The position numbers and the translations under genes are program-made. A DNA stretch of 41,277 nt from a virus, in the IMG/VR virus record IMGVR_UViG_3300037587_000430, positions 1 to 41,277 of that record; one strand, given 5' to 3'. Of this stretch, positions 22,557-32,121 are shown piece after piece; position 1 is the stretch's first letter, and every line of letters begins with the position of its first letter. The notes under the pieces are model-generated. The model made no database searches and was not told where the DNA came from. It saw only the letters and a list, made by a program, of their open reading frames with translations.

Positions 22557-24151
22557 TGCCTCAATTTGATTTTAGACTAAAGTCCCCACAAGGCCAAGTT
22601 CAAGCCGGTGGCCCACTCGACCAAGGCACAGGAATAAACGCCAACGCAGGTGCTAGCCTTGCGCAAGGGTTAGCTGGTGTTGAGCAGATGGCACGGCAGA
22701 GAGTTGGCGAGCAAGCAGACTCTGATATGTCAGCGTTCCAAGCTGAGCGCATAAGGAGAGAGCAAGTTTTCCGCGAAAAATCCGCGAGCATTACCAACGC
22801 CGGAGAATACAAAAAGGCTGTTGATAAGTATGTGACCGACCTCAATAAATATGCTGCCGGTAAGCGTGAAGATGGCACAAAAGTTTTCCGTAATGGTATG
22901 GGCTCACAATCATATAAAGAGTTCAGCCGTACCTATAATGCAAAGTTTCAGGCCGCAGGTTCAGAGCATTCTTTTCAGTTAGACCGTAAGCGCGACAAGC
23001 TTAATTATAGAATGTCTATTAATTCAGGCATTGAAAATAATAACCCTGACGCAATAACACAAAGCTTTGACGGCCTACAAAACACCGGCCATCTTACACC
23101 AGAAGAAAGACAGATTGAGCAGAAGGGTGCCATTAAGAAGATGACTCTTAATCATTTTCAGCAATCTATAGCTACAATGACTTTGGGCGCCGAAGAACTT
23201 CTAATCCAGAGCACGGACTTAAAGCAGACCACTGAAACAATCACAAGCCGTCTTGAGGCATTTAAAGCTGAAGTTTATGCAAATAAGAATCTAGAAGAGA
23301 CTGAAAGAGTACATCTACTTAATAGCGCGAAATCCAGCTTAAGTAACACCCAAAAAGCCACTCAAGCAGACAAAAAAGCGCGCGGGATTCAGATAGAGAA
23401 GGAACAGCTTGAGTATCAGACTAATGCTATGATTGAAGTCCATGAAGGCAAAAGAGAGATTTCATCTATTTTCCATGACCCTAATATATCGCAAAAATAT
23501 AAAGAGGGAAAGTTAAGCATTTATGCTAAGGGAATTGAGAAGCATAAGAGTATTATGGAAAAAGAGAATAAGACCTTAAAGGATAAAACAAAAGCTAATG
23601 AGCTTCAGCTTGGGTATGATATAGAGAATTCAGCGACTATGAATATTGCTCTAGGCTATGACCCGGCTATGGACACTCCACAAGGAACCCACAAGGCGGC
23701 TTTGCTTGATAGAATTAATACATCTCTGGGGATGAACGCCCAAACCAAGAGTGACCTTCGTCAAATGGTCAAAGATGCAAATAGTATGCCAGCACATATT
23801 AAAGCTAGTAAAGATAATCATATCAAAGATTTTAATAGAATTCTTGGATTGACTGATGAGACATTCAAGGCCTATCAGGACATTGAGATAAGAGAGGACG
23901 AAACTTATTTTGATGCTAAAAAAGCTGTAATTGACACCAGTACTGGCGTAAAAACTGTTGATGGACTTGATGAGTACAAGCGGGTTGATGTTGTTAATCA
24001 AGCTATGATGCAGTACGGCTCTTTAATGAGGGCAGGAAAAGAAAAAGAAGCGGAAGAATACATGACTGAAGTCAAGATGAAGTATGAAAAAAGCGAAGAC
24101 GACGCAAAATTATATAATAGTTTTTTCACTGAAAAGATAAAGTATAAATAA
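22556..24151 (+). CDS. internal virion protein (T7 gp15-like position)
   Basis: 531 residues (T7 gp15 is 747). A Gly-rich start (KSPQGQVQAGGPLDQGTGIN) is followed by a long helical body. No enzymatic motif seen. By order it is the second ejection protein. It overlaps the previous stop. Confidence 0.7.
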   Translation: MPQFDFRLKSPQGQVQAGGPLDQGTGINANAGASLAQGLAGVEQMARQRVGEQADSDMSAFQAERIRREQVFREKSASITNAGEYKKAVDKYVTDLNKYAAGKREDGTKVFRNGMGSQSYKEFSRTYNAKFQAAGSEHSFQLDRKRDKLNYRMSINSGIENNNPDAITQSFDGLQNTGHLTPEERQIEQKGAIKKMTLNHFQQSIATMTLGAEELLIQSTDLKQTTETITSRLEAFKAEVYANKNLEETERVHLLNSAKSSLSNTQKATQADKKARGIQIEKEQLEYQTNAMIEVHEGKREISSIFHDPNISQKYKEGKLSIYAKGIEKHKSIMEKENKTLKDKTKANELQLGYDIENSATMNIALGYDPAMDTPQGTHKAALLDRINTSLGMNAQTKSDLRQMVKDANSMPAHIKASKDNHIKDFNRILGLTDETFKAYQDIEIREDETYFDAKKAVIDTSTGVKTVDGLDEYKRVDVVNQAMMQYGSLMRAGKEKEAEEYMTEVKMKYEKSEDDAKLYNSFFTEKIKYK

Positions 24152-24159
24152 GGGTTCTC

Positions 24160-27100
24160 ATGCCTCCAGAAATTACAGAAGTCGATATCAACCAACCTTT
24201 ACAAGATCAGCATGATTTCACTCAGCCAGCAACTCTTGAAACTGAGGCTGTTCGCGAATTTAATATGCCTAAGATTAGAGAGGCTATTATAGGTGGTTCT
24301 GATACAAATGACGACGATAAGCGGCGTTTGACTATGTTGCACATCGCATCATTGACAGATCAGAACCCTAATGAGATGAATTATGATGCCGCTGTTAGTT
24401 CTTATTTTGGCGAGTTTGCTAAGGGTGCTCCAGTTGCTCAGACTTTCGAAAGATTACAGGGCAAGATTAAGCCTGAGATTGATGATAACTATACATCACT
24501 TCAAGAGTTCACCGGGATGTCAGAGGAAGAACAGATAAAACTTGCTGTTACTGTCCCCGAGGCTGATGAAGGATATATGGATATGTCAATGATGATGTCT
24601 TCTGTATCTTCAGAAGATGTTGAGGGTATGAAAACTAGCGCTCTTGATAGTCAAATTAACGCGATGAGTTCCGATGAGAAGCGCCAGGCTATAATTAAAC
24701 ATCAGAAAGAGATCTTCGACAAGAGTCCAAGGGCAATTATTGAGAATGGCGAAAAAGTCTTAAGCGATAAGGCCCGTCGAATGGCTGATAAAATGTCATT
24801 CGGGCATGATCCTGGATTGGCTGCTTATAATGATTTGAGTCAGACTGATAGGAATTATATGCTTCAGTATGTCCGTGCGATTAATCCGAAAGTGGATAGC
24901 AGCTCATGGGATTATTTATCTACTCGCTTTGCCCAAACTAAGGAAGATATAGGCGAGAGCTTAGTGAAAACTGGTCAGAGATTCGTTACTGGACCTGGAA
25001 CGCCGACTTATTTATATGAGAAGTTTTCAACCAGTTTAGATAAAGAGGCAATTAATACTTTTGCTGAGACTGGAGAATGGACCGCTGAAAGCAAAGCCAA
25101 ATCTGAAGAGTTAATCTATGAGATAGCCGGACAGTCGCCAGCTGTTAAAGAGGCTGAGATGTCTATGATGTTTTCTTCAATGTCTTCTGAAGAGGTTGAT
25201 GAGCTTACTGAAAGAATCAAAGAAGAAGAAGCTGATAAGATTAGAGGGACTTTGCGCGATAAAATTTATGAAGGCCGCGAACATATTAATCAAAGAAAAT
25301 TTGACAAGGCGGTAAAAGGCGCGACTCGAAAACTATTTAAAACTGGTATAGCTGAGAAGATGCTAGTCGAAGGCACTGTAGTCATGGCTGATATGGCTGT
25401 TGCTCTTGCGGCCGGCATACCTACTGCCGGCGCCGGCACAGTTGCTTATTCTGGTGGCCGTGTATTCGGTGACTTTGTAGAAACTTTAATTGACGATCAC
25501 AATGTGGACCCCGACAAAGCAATGGTTATTGGTGGGGTTGGGGCGGTTGTTTACTCTGCTATTGAAAGGTTGCAGGTCGGTCAAGTAGTTAAGCCATTTA
25601 TGAAGGGTGCCACAAAAGCTCAAACGGCATTCATGAAGAGTTTCAAAGATGGACTTCCCGCATTTGTTAAGAAGATTGCCGACTCTAAAAATCCTGTTAT
25701 GGTTGGACTTCTGGAAACTGCCAAGACCTGGACAGTAGAGACGGCTGAAGAATCTGCACAGGCTTTTACTGAGCAGTTAATGAAAGCGTATGCTAAAGAA
25801 TATGCTGATGCTGAAGGTGTTGAGTATTCTGATTTAGTCGGCGATTGGTGGACCCAGACAACGGAAGCTGTTACCGGCATGGCTTTAATTTCTATGGGCC
25901 GTGGTGCTCGTCGTGCTCAAAAACAATTCAGTGGTGGATTCGATAATCTTACCGGAAAAGAAAACATACTGGCTGAGCCTGGCGGCTTAGAGCTAGATGT
26001 AGCGGCTAAGAGTTTTGATGAGCTTTCACCAGCCATTCAAGAGGATCTTCATGAAGCTGTGAGCGTCAACGATATCACTGAGATTTTGGAAGAAAACAAT
26101 ATCGAAATGACCGCTATGGACTATTTGAGAGTCCAAGATATTGGAGCTGCGGTTGAATCAGATGTAGAGGTACAACGCGAAGAACTCCAGAAAGATATTG
26201 CAACAAAATCTGAAGCTGTTGATATTGATTACATTGATGTGAACCGAGACATTGAAAGAATGTCACTCAAGGCAGATGCAAAACAGTTTATCGCACCAAT
26301 GGCCGAGCATGTTGATTTGGTTGAGAGTGCCCCGGGCAAGTTCACGATTAAATCCAAGACTAATAATAATTCTATTGAACTGGAATTTGCGCCGGCCGGA
26401 TCTGGTGAGGCTGGACGGTATCAAGGCGGTAAGATCACATTGCCTGAGAATGCCAAAGACTTTACTTTTCACCATGAAGATTTTCACGCCCTTTTCGATA
26501 TGGGTGTTATTACTAAAGATGAGCAAAGTACTCTTATTGATTCAGCCATTCGCCGGATTGATACTGATGCGATTGACCAGCGATACAAAGAGAAATATGC
26601 TTCACTGGTAGATAGCGGGGACTTTACTGCTGCCATCCGTGATGAAGAGTTCATGGCTCACTTGGTTGAAACTGCTGCCAAAGATCCAAACTTCACTAAA
26701 GACTTTACACCAGAAGAAAGAACAATTTGGCAGAAGGTTATTGAATTCTTCAAGTCACTTTATTCTACTAAGATTCGAGCAGAAGCAAAGGCCCGTAAGA
26801 ATGGGGAGGCTAAAGCAATTGACAGCAGCAGAGAAGAGGCTAAGGCTAATTTAATACTTCAGGATATTCTTAGCGGCAAGATGCTTACCCGTGATGTTCC
26901 CGGACAGAAGGCTAAAGCAGATCCAATTGATACAAGATTTGCGCTCAAAGATAACTCAGGCCTTGCAGCAATGGCCTTGGCTGGTCATCAATTCGAGAAA
27001 GGCAAGCAACTTACTGAAGCGCAAATTAACAAAGCCTTGGATGGTTACGGCGTTATAGATGAGACAGCCAGACTTGAGACAGTTCAACGGGCTGATAAGA

Positions 27101-30100
27101 TTCTTAATGAGCTCAATGAGTCTAAGGCAGACTTGAAAGATCATCGCGGAATAACTCAGGCACTTGTTGCTGCTAATCTTAATATTGAATATCGTGAAGG
27201 CTTAGACCGGATCGAGACTGAAAGCTTTAAAGGTGGCAAGACATACCAAAAGGCCGTAACCACTTTAAAAGCAAGAGAGAAGGCTGCAAGATTAAAGGAT
27301 ACTCAAGATCTAGACGATGGCACAATTGCTTATTTGATTGCTCAGTACCACGAGAACATCACCAATGAAGAATCTGATATAGAAATTTCCCGACTATTGC
27401 CAAGTATTGATAAGGCCATTCGTGAGAACATGATTAAGAATGAGCTGATCACTGCCAAGAATAAGAAGGGCTATAAGTCAATGCCGGAATATCGGGCAAC
27501 TTTGGCTAAGACCTTGGAAGCAATATCAATGAATCTTATCCGGCAGATTACTCCGGGCAGAAGAAAGACAGCTTTATATGCTGATTCTCGGAACCTCAAG
27601 AACCTGACCACCACAAAAGCTATTGAGAATAACTTTAACAAGCTCATTGCCAAGATACACGAATCAAGAATAATTGACGATAAGGCAACTTTGCTGAAGA
27701 GATTCAATAAGATATTTAAATCAGCTGCTGTTAAGGACCGCGAGAAGTCAACGCAAGAGCTCATTCATAGTAAAGTCAAGAAAGATGAAGATGGCAATAT
27801 TATTGCTATGTCTGTTCATCCTATGGTCAAGCGCGAATTGAATTTGATTAAGCAGATTGCCAAGCTCTCAAAGGTTGAAGCTGATAAGATCCGTGATGAT
27901 ATGCTCAAGTTTTATAATGATCCTTCAGACTTAGAAGGGAAAGATACTGCTACTTTATTCGAGGATTTAGAGAAGAGATTTCCAGCGTTCAAGAAATATA
28001 AACATCTGGAGCCGGTTGATCGTGCTGCAATAATGGCGGGTATTGCTTTCGAGTATGGCGGGATTAAAGAAAAGACTGCCACAGAACTAAGCGATTCAAT
28101 AGATTCTATTACTGACATGATTGAGGGTTCTAAGAAAAACCTTGAAGATCTTATTAATAAAAAGAATGAGCGAGTTAACCCAATTCGCAAAGCTGCTGCC
28201 AATACTAAAGGCAAGAGGCGTAGTGAGTTCGGGCAAAAGACTGACCGTTTTATAGCTAGTTCTTTCGGGATGCGTTCATGGTTTAAAGATATCATAAGAC
28301 AGGCATCGCCCGAGGACGCTAAAGAAGCTCAAAAGCATTTTGATAAGATGATTGAGAATTGGAACCGTGGTATCCATGCCCGTGATGTTGCTAAGATGCA
28401 CGATCATGAAAAGTTTGGTGTAGCTATTCAGGATATATATAATTCTAAAGATGCTTGGGCTACTGAAAAAGATCTGAACACAAAGAAAGAAATATATTCT
28501 CACCTATCCAAGCATGGCGATAAGATGAGTAAATTTCAGGTTATGCAGCTTTATGCCTCAGCGGTTCAGCAGGACTATTTAGATAATGCAGAGAAGAACG
28601 ACAGGCAAGCTGGCAAATATGCAAAGGTATTAACGCCTCAAGACATGAAAATGATTCAGTGGTTTAGAGATTACTATGCTAATGAGCGCACGGCCTTATC
28701 TGCACAAATGGTAAAGATGACCGGCATACCAATTGAAATGCTTGATCCTTTCTATGTTCCAGTTAAGATTGAAAGTAATCTAGCAGGTTTAGGCACTGAG
28801 ATAAATGCGACCTCAATCATTCCCCCTGGTATGACAACGCGTGTAAACCACACTGTAGATTTTGATGAAAGTGTCGGGATCTTTGAGATTTGGGCGCGTA
28901 AGGTTGAAGAGAATAACCATTTTAAATACATGGCTGATGCGGCTGTTGATATGCGTTCAGTGTTCAGTACCAAACCAGTACATGAAGCAATTGAACATAA
29001 TTTTGGCAAGTCTTATAAAAATGCTTTCCTGACAATGATCAAAGATAATATCAATGATGGTGGCCCGTCCACTTATGATAATAAGTTATTGGATAAAGTT
29101 CGCGGAATTTGGACAGCTTTAAAATTTACCCTGAATGCTAGAATAGGCATTAAGCAGCTGACTTCGATACCGGCTTTCGGTTTAGAAATTGGGCTTATGA
29201 ATACGGGCAAATATATGTCTAATTTTATGTCTGAAGATGGACGGGCGGCAATGTCTGAACTTTGGAAATCTGACCTAAGAAAAGAGCGTTGGGGTTCTGG
29301 TGATACTGAAGCCGTTCAAAATGCCATTGGTGGAATAAGTTCTCACACTACTGCGAGTAAGTGGTTTAGACGTGCAGGTATATTTAATAGTCTCGGCGAT
29401 ATGGGGCCGGTTCTTGTGATTGGTCAAGGTATTTACAGAAGCTATACAGAGACATACTTTCAGCAAGGCGCGACTATGGAAGAGGCCAAAGCTAGGGCAA
29501 TATCCAAGACTTTTGAAATTGTTGAATCTACTCAGCAGTCGCCAAAGATGAAAGATCAATCAGAGTGGCAACGTCGCGGCGGGGCACTTGGTAAGATGGC
29601 CGCACAATTCACGAACACAACACGACAATTTCTAGAGAAAGACTTCACCAATATAAGACCATATATTCAAGAGGTTATATCAACCGGCAAGCTGGTCAAT
29701 CCTAAATTAAACAGTGCAGCAAATACATTCTTTATCAATCACGTTCTCTTGCCTGGTGCTTATAACGGCATGAATATGCTGATTAATACTCTCATGGGTG
29801 ATGACATCGATGAGGATGATTGGTGGTTAATGTTCGCCTCAATGGTTTCTGGCCCGTTTTCTGGTTTTATTGTATTCGGTTCTATGTTGAACGGTGCGAT
29901 TGAAACAGGAATAACTGGCAAAGCTCCATGGGGAGGTAAGTCACTTACTCCATTCGCAGGCATTAAGGACGATATCAATAATGCGGTCTTGGCTACTGAG
30001 GGGGTATTGACTACAGACTGGGATCAGTTCGATAAGGCATTCACAAAGCTAATGAAATCATTATTCGCGCCTTACAGAGAAGCCGACAAATTTAATAAAA

Positions 30101-30108
30101 ACAATTAA
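24160..30108 (+). CDS. giant internal virion protein with HExxH motif (T7 gp16-like position)
   Basis: 1982 residues; T7 gp16 is 1318. Probable DNA-ejection protein. It lacks a visible lytic transglycosylase at its start, unlike T7 gp16. Instead, residues 772-776 are HEDFH in the context FHHEDFHALFDMG, a zinc metallopeptidase (HExxH) motif, with E829/E830 (RDEEFMAHL) about 55 residues later as a possible third ligand. A hydrophobic, glycine-rich stretch lies near residues 408-450. Near-identical units (SMMMSSVSSEDVE and SMMFSSMSSEEVD) occur around 142 and 334. The C-terminal ~350 residues (QLTSIPAFGLEIGLMN, GALGKMAAQFTNTTRQFLEK) resemble LPD38-type ends of large phage polyproteins. Confidence 0.75.
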   Translation: MPPEITEVDINQPLQDQHDFTQPATLETEAVREFNMPKIREAIIGGSDTNDDDKRRLTMLHIASLTDQNPNEMNYDAAVSSYFGEFAKGAPVAQTFERLQGKIKPEIDDNYTSLQEFTGMSEEEQIKLAVTVPEADEGYMDMSMMMSSVSSEDVEGMKTSALDSQINAMSSDEKRQAIIKHQKEIFDKSPRAIIENGEKVLSDKARRMADKMSFGHDPGLAAYNDLSQTDRNYMLQYVRAINPKVDSSSWDYLSTRFAQTKEDIGESLVKTGQRFVTGPGTPTYLYEKFSTSLDKEAINTFAETGEWTAESKAKSEELIYEIAGQSPAVKEAEMSMMFSSMSSEEVDELTERIKEEEADKIRGTLRDKIYEGREHINQRKFDKAVKGATRKLFKTGIAEKMLVEGTVVMADMAVALAAGIPTAGAGTVAYSGGRVFGDFVETLIDDHNVDPDKAMVIGGVGAVVYSAIERLQVGQVVKPFMKGATKAQTAFMKSFKDGLPAFVKKIADSKNPVMVGLLETAKTWTVETAEESAQAFTEQLMKAYAKEYADAEGVEYSDLVGDWWTQTTEAVTGMALISMGRGARRAQKQFSGGFDNLTGKENILAEPGGLELDVAAKSFDELSPAIQEDLHEAVSVNDITEILEENNIEMTAMDYLRVQDIGAAVESDVEVQREELQKDIATKSEAVDIDYIDVNRDIERMSLKADAKQFIAPMAEHVDLVESAPGKFTIKSKTNNNSIELEFAPAGSGEAGRYQGGKITLPENAKDFTFHHEDFHALFDMGVITKDEQSTLIDSAIRRIDTDAIDQRYKEKYASLVDSGDFTAAIRDEEFMAHLVETAAKDPNFTKDFTPEERTIWQKVIEFFKSLYSTKIRAEAKARKNGEAKAIDSSREEAKANLILQDILSGKMLTRDVPGQKAKADPIDTRFALKDNSGLAAMALAGHQFEKGKQLTEAQINKALDGYGVIDETARLETVQRADKILNELNESKADLKDHRGITQALVAANLNIEYREGLDRIETESFKGGKTYQKAVTTLKAREKAARLKDTQDLDDGTIAYLIAQYHENITNEESDIEISRLLPSIDKAIRENMIKNELITAKNKKGYKSMPEYRATLAKTLEAISMNLIRQITPGRRKTALYADSRNLKNLTTTKAIENNFNKLIAKIHESRIIDDKATLLKRFNKIFKSAAVKDREKSTQELIHSKVKKDEDGNIIAMSVHPMVKRELNLIKQIAKLSKVEADKIRDDMLKFYNDPSDLEGKDTATLFEDLEKRFPAFKKYKHLEPVDRAAIMAGIAFEYGGIKEKTATELSDSIDSITDMIEGSKKNLEDLINKKNERVNPIRKAAANTKGKRRSEFGQKTDRFIASSFGMRSWFKDIIRQASPEDAKEAQKHFDKMIENWNRGIHARDVAKMHDHEKFGVAIQDIYNSKDAWATEKDLNTKKEIYSHLSKHGDKMSKFQVMQLYASAVQQDYLDNAEKNDRQAGKYAKVLTPQDMKMIQWFRDYYANERTALSAQMVKMTGIPIEMLDPFYVPVKIESNLAGLGTEINATSIIPPGMTTRVNHTVDFDESVGIFEIWARKVEENNHFKYMADAAVDMRSVFSTKPVHEAIEHNFGKSYKNAFLTMIKDNINDGGPSTYDNKLLDKVRGIWTALKFTLNARIGIKQLTSIPAFGLEIGLMNTGKYMSNFMSEDGRAAMSELWKSDLRKERWGSGDTEAVQNAIGGISSHTTASKWFRRAGIFNSLGDMGPVLVIGQGIYRSYTETYFQQGATMEEAKARAISKTFEIVESTQQSPKMKDQSEWQRRGGALGKMAAQFTNTTRQFLEKDFTNIRPYIQEVISTGKLVNPKLNSAANTFFINHVLLPGAYNGMNMLINTLMGDDIDEDDWWLMFASMVSGPFSGFIVFGSMLNGAIETGITGKAPWGGKSLTPFAGIKDDINNAVLATEGVLTTDWDQFDKAFTKLMKSLFAPYREADKFNKNN

Positions 30109-30137
30109 TAGAAAAATAACACTTTTAAAAGTACAAT
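30109..30137 (+). promoter_or_regulatory. possible promoter for the fibre genes
   Basis: TAGAAA (30109-30114), 17-bp spacer, TACAAT (30132-30137). The palindrome ACTTTTAAAAGT (30121-30132) sits in the spacer. The -35 is weak, so this is tentative. Confidence 0.4.
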
Positions 30138-30160
30138 AAACAAACGGAGAACTTAGTCAA

Positions 30161-32098
30161 ATGGGACAAGCAGACAATTATATACCGCAAAGCGTCATAG
30201 GTACAACCGCGACAATAGACGTTGTATTGCCTTGGACATTTGACGGAATTAGTGAATTAATAATTACTCAAACAGATGGAGTTACGACAGGCGAGCATTC
30301 ACAAAATGATTTTGATGCGTTCGTTGTTGGCCAAACCGTAACTGTAGAAAACTTTTTTGGTGATGGAAATACTACTAATGTAACCGTTTCCAGAGACACG
30401 AAGAAGACCAACGAATTTACGCAAATTGAAACCAATCCCCTCGACGCCAACGCGCTTAATGAATCGCTTAATAAGATAGTCAGGATGATTCAAGATTGGG
30501 CCTATAAAACTGGCCTTATTGTAGATGATAGCCTAACTGGTGATATTGCAAATTTATTAGCAACAGCCATAACGTCAGACGACCCTTTTGATATTCCCAC
30601 GAAAGAAAATAGAGAGAATGTTTATTTCGCATTTGATAAAAATGGTAATATACTGCTAACAGTCCCGCCAGGAATAGCGCCTCCTGATGGCCCCGTTGAT
30701 CCGGATACTTTTTTAACTGTAGTGACAGATATTAAAATCGTCACAGGAACTAGTTACACGCTACTTGATGCGGATACCGGTAAATTTATAATATTTACCA
30801 ATGTGGCTGACGTCACAGTAACCAGCCCAAATAATCTAATTCTCGGCCATCAAGTAATGTATCTTAAGACGGCTGCGGATAATGAAATAATTCACGTTGC
30901 TGATTCTGGTGCTACTCATGTCAATGCATCGCCAGTGGTCGCAAGCAAACAATATGCGTGGTATTCTCATGTAGTTTTTGAAAACGTCGGCGGTGTTGCG
31001 GCTAAATACCGATTCATTGGCGAAGTTGATGAAACAGATATTGACAATATTGAAGTAGTGTCAAGGACTATATTAATTGAAAATGGAACTACAGGACCAG
31101 AGGCACAAGCCTTAATTGACGCCGCAGGTAAATATCTTAATGCTGGTGTGGAGCTCAAGATACTTTTCGAGAATATGACATTAATCGTAACTGAAGCCAT
31201 TGTCATAGCAGACTTTACCGGCCCTGGCATACTTACTATAGAATCATTAACGCCAGCTCCACAAGACACCACCACGGCCCGACCAGTTATAATAACAAAC
31301 TCAAACACTCCATTGGTTTCAGAATATGCCGATCCGGTTGACGATGAGAATGAGGTGAACTGGGCAGCTTATTTAGCTAACTCTTGTATGTTTATATCTG
31401 GCAACACATGCTCACAGGTTAACGTTAGCGGATTTTCACTTAGTGCCAAAGTTTTCCCATTAGTTATGACGGCTAATTCAGCTGCAATGGATGTTCGCTT
31501 TAATTTCTTCAATCAAATCAATGCATTTACATTAGCAGAATATGAAGTTGCGGCAGGATTAAAAATAAATGGCGGCATGGTATATACTTTTCAAAATAAA
31601 TACACCACCGACACCGACACAAATGGACTTCTCTTACATGGGTGTCAGATCCACTTAAGTCAGCCTGCTGGTAATGGTGGCCGTTTAGTAGTCGGTGGAA
31701 GCGGTGTAGCAGTATCATATGATGCTGGAGCCTTCACTCATTCAGTTGCTCTTTTTAAGATAAACGGCTTTTGGTCTCAGGGTGAACAAGACAGTGGCCT
31801 TAATGTTCTTTCACTTTTAAGCAGCGGCCTTAATGGTAATGGATACTTTAGAAAAGTCTCTGATGGCTATATTGAGCAATGGATCACAACTCCTTTAACA
31901 ATATCGGCGGGCGCAGGTCTCGCCGTAACTTTTCCGATACCTTTCACGGCAATACCTAAGATAGAGATGATGGACGCCGACAGAGCAGACCCGCAGATAA
32001 ATGTTGGTTACACGGCTGTGAGTACCTTGGGATTCACCGCGAGCAACAGCGGCAGTGGATCTATAAAAGACTTTACATGGTCAGCTAAAGGGTACTAA
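30161..32098 (+). CDS. tail fibre protein
   Basis: 645 residues. The first ~120 residues (DVVLPWTFDGISELIITQ, NVTVSRDTKKTNEFTQIETN, LNESLNKIVRMIQDWAYK) match the N-terminal tail-attachment module of podovirus fibres (T7 gp17-like). A beta-rich body follows, then a C-terminal domain with AGLAVTFPIPFTAIPKIEMM, typical of a receptor-binding tip. It is the first gene of the adhesin region and the one most likely to anchor the others to the tail. Confidence 0.75.
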   Translation: MGQADNYIPQSVIGTTATIDVVLPWTFDGISELIITQTDGVTTGEHSQNDFDAFVVGQTVTVENFFGDGNTTNVTVSRDTKKTNEFTQIETNPLDANALNESLNKIVRMIQDWAYKTGLIVDDSLTGDIANLLATAITSDDPFDIPTKENRENVYFAFDKNGNILLTVPPGIAPPDGPVDPDTFLTVVTDIKIVTGTSYTLLDADTGKFIIFTNVADVTVTSPNNLILGHQVMYLKTAADNEIIHVADSGATHVNASPVVASKQYAWYSHVVFENVGGVAAKYRFIGEVDETDIDNIEVVSRTILIENGTTGPEAQALIDAAGKYLNAGVELKILFENMTLIVTEAIVIADFTGPGILTIESLTPAPQDTTTARPVIITNSNTPLVSEYADPVDDENEVNWAAYLANSCMFISGNTCSQVNVSGFSLSAKVFPLVMTANSAAMDVRFNFFNQINAFTLAEYEVAAGLKINGGMVYTFQNKYTTDTDTNGLLLHGCQIHLSQPAGNGGRLVVGGSGVAVSYDAGAFTHSVALFKINGFWSQGEQDSGLNVLSLLSSGLNGNGYFRKVSDGYIEQWITTPLTISAGAGLAVTFPIPFTAIPKIEMMDADRADPQINVGYTAVSTLGFTASNSGSGSIKDFTWSAKGY

Positions 32099-32121
32099 AA
32101 CCTAAAGGAGTTGTTTTAATT

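Noticed and set aside
26252-26611. Plus-strand frame inside the giant virion protein gene
   Set aside because: Different frame within a clear 1982-residue gene; no ribosome site.
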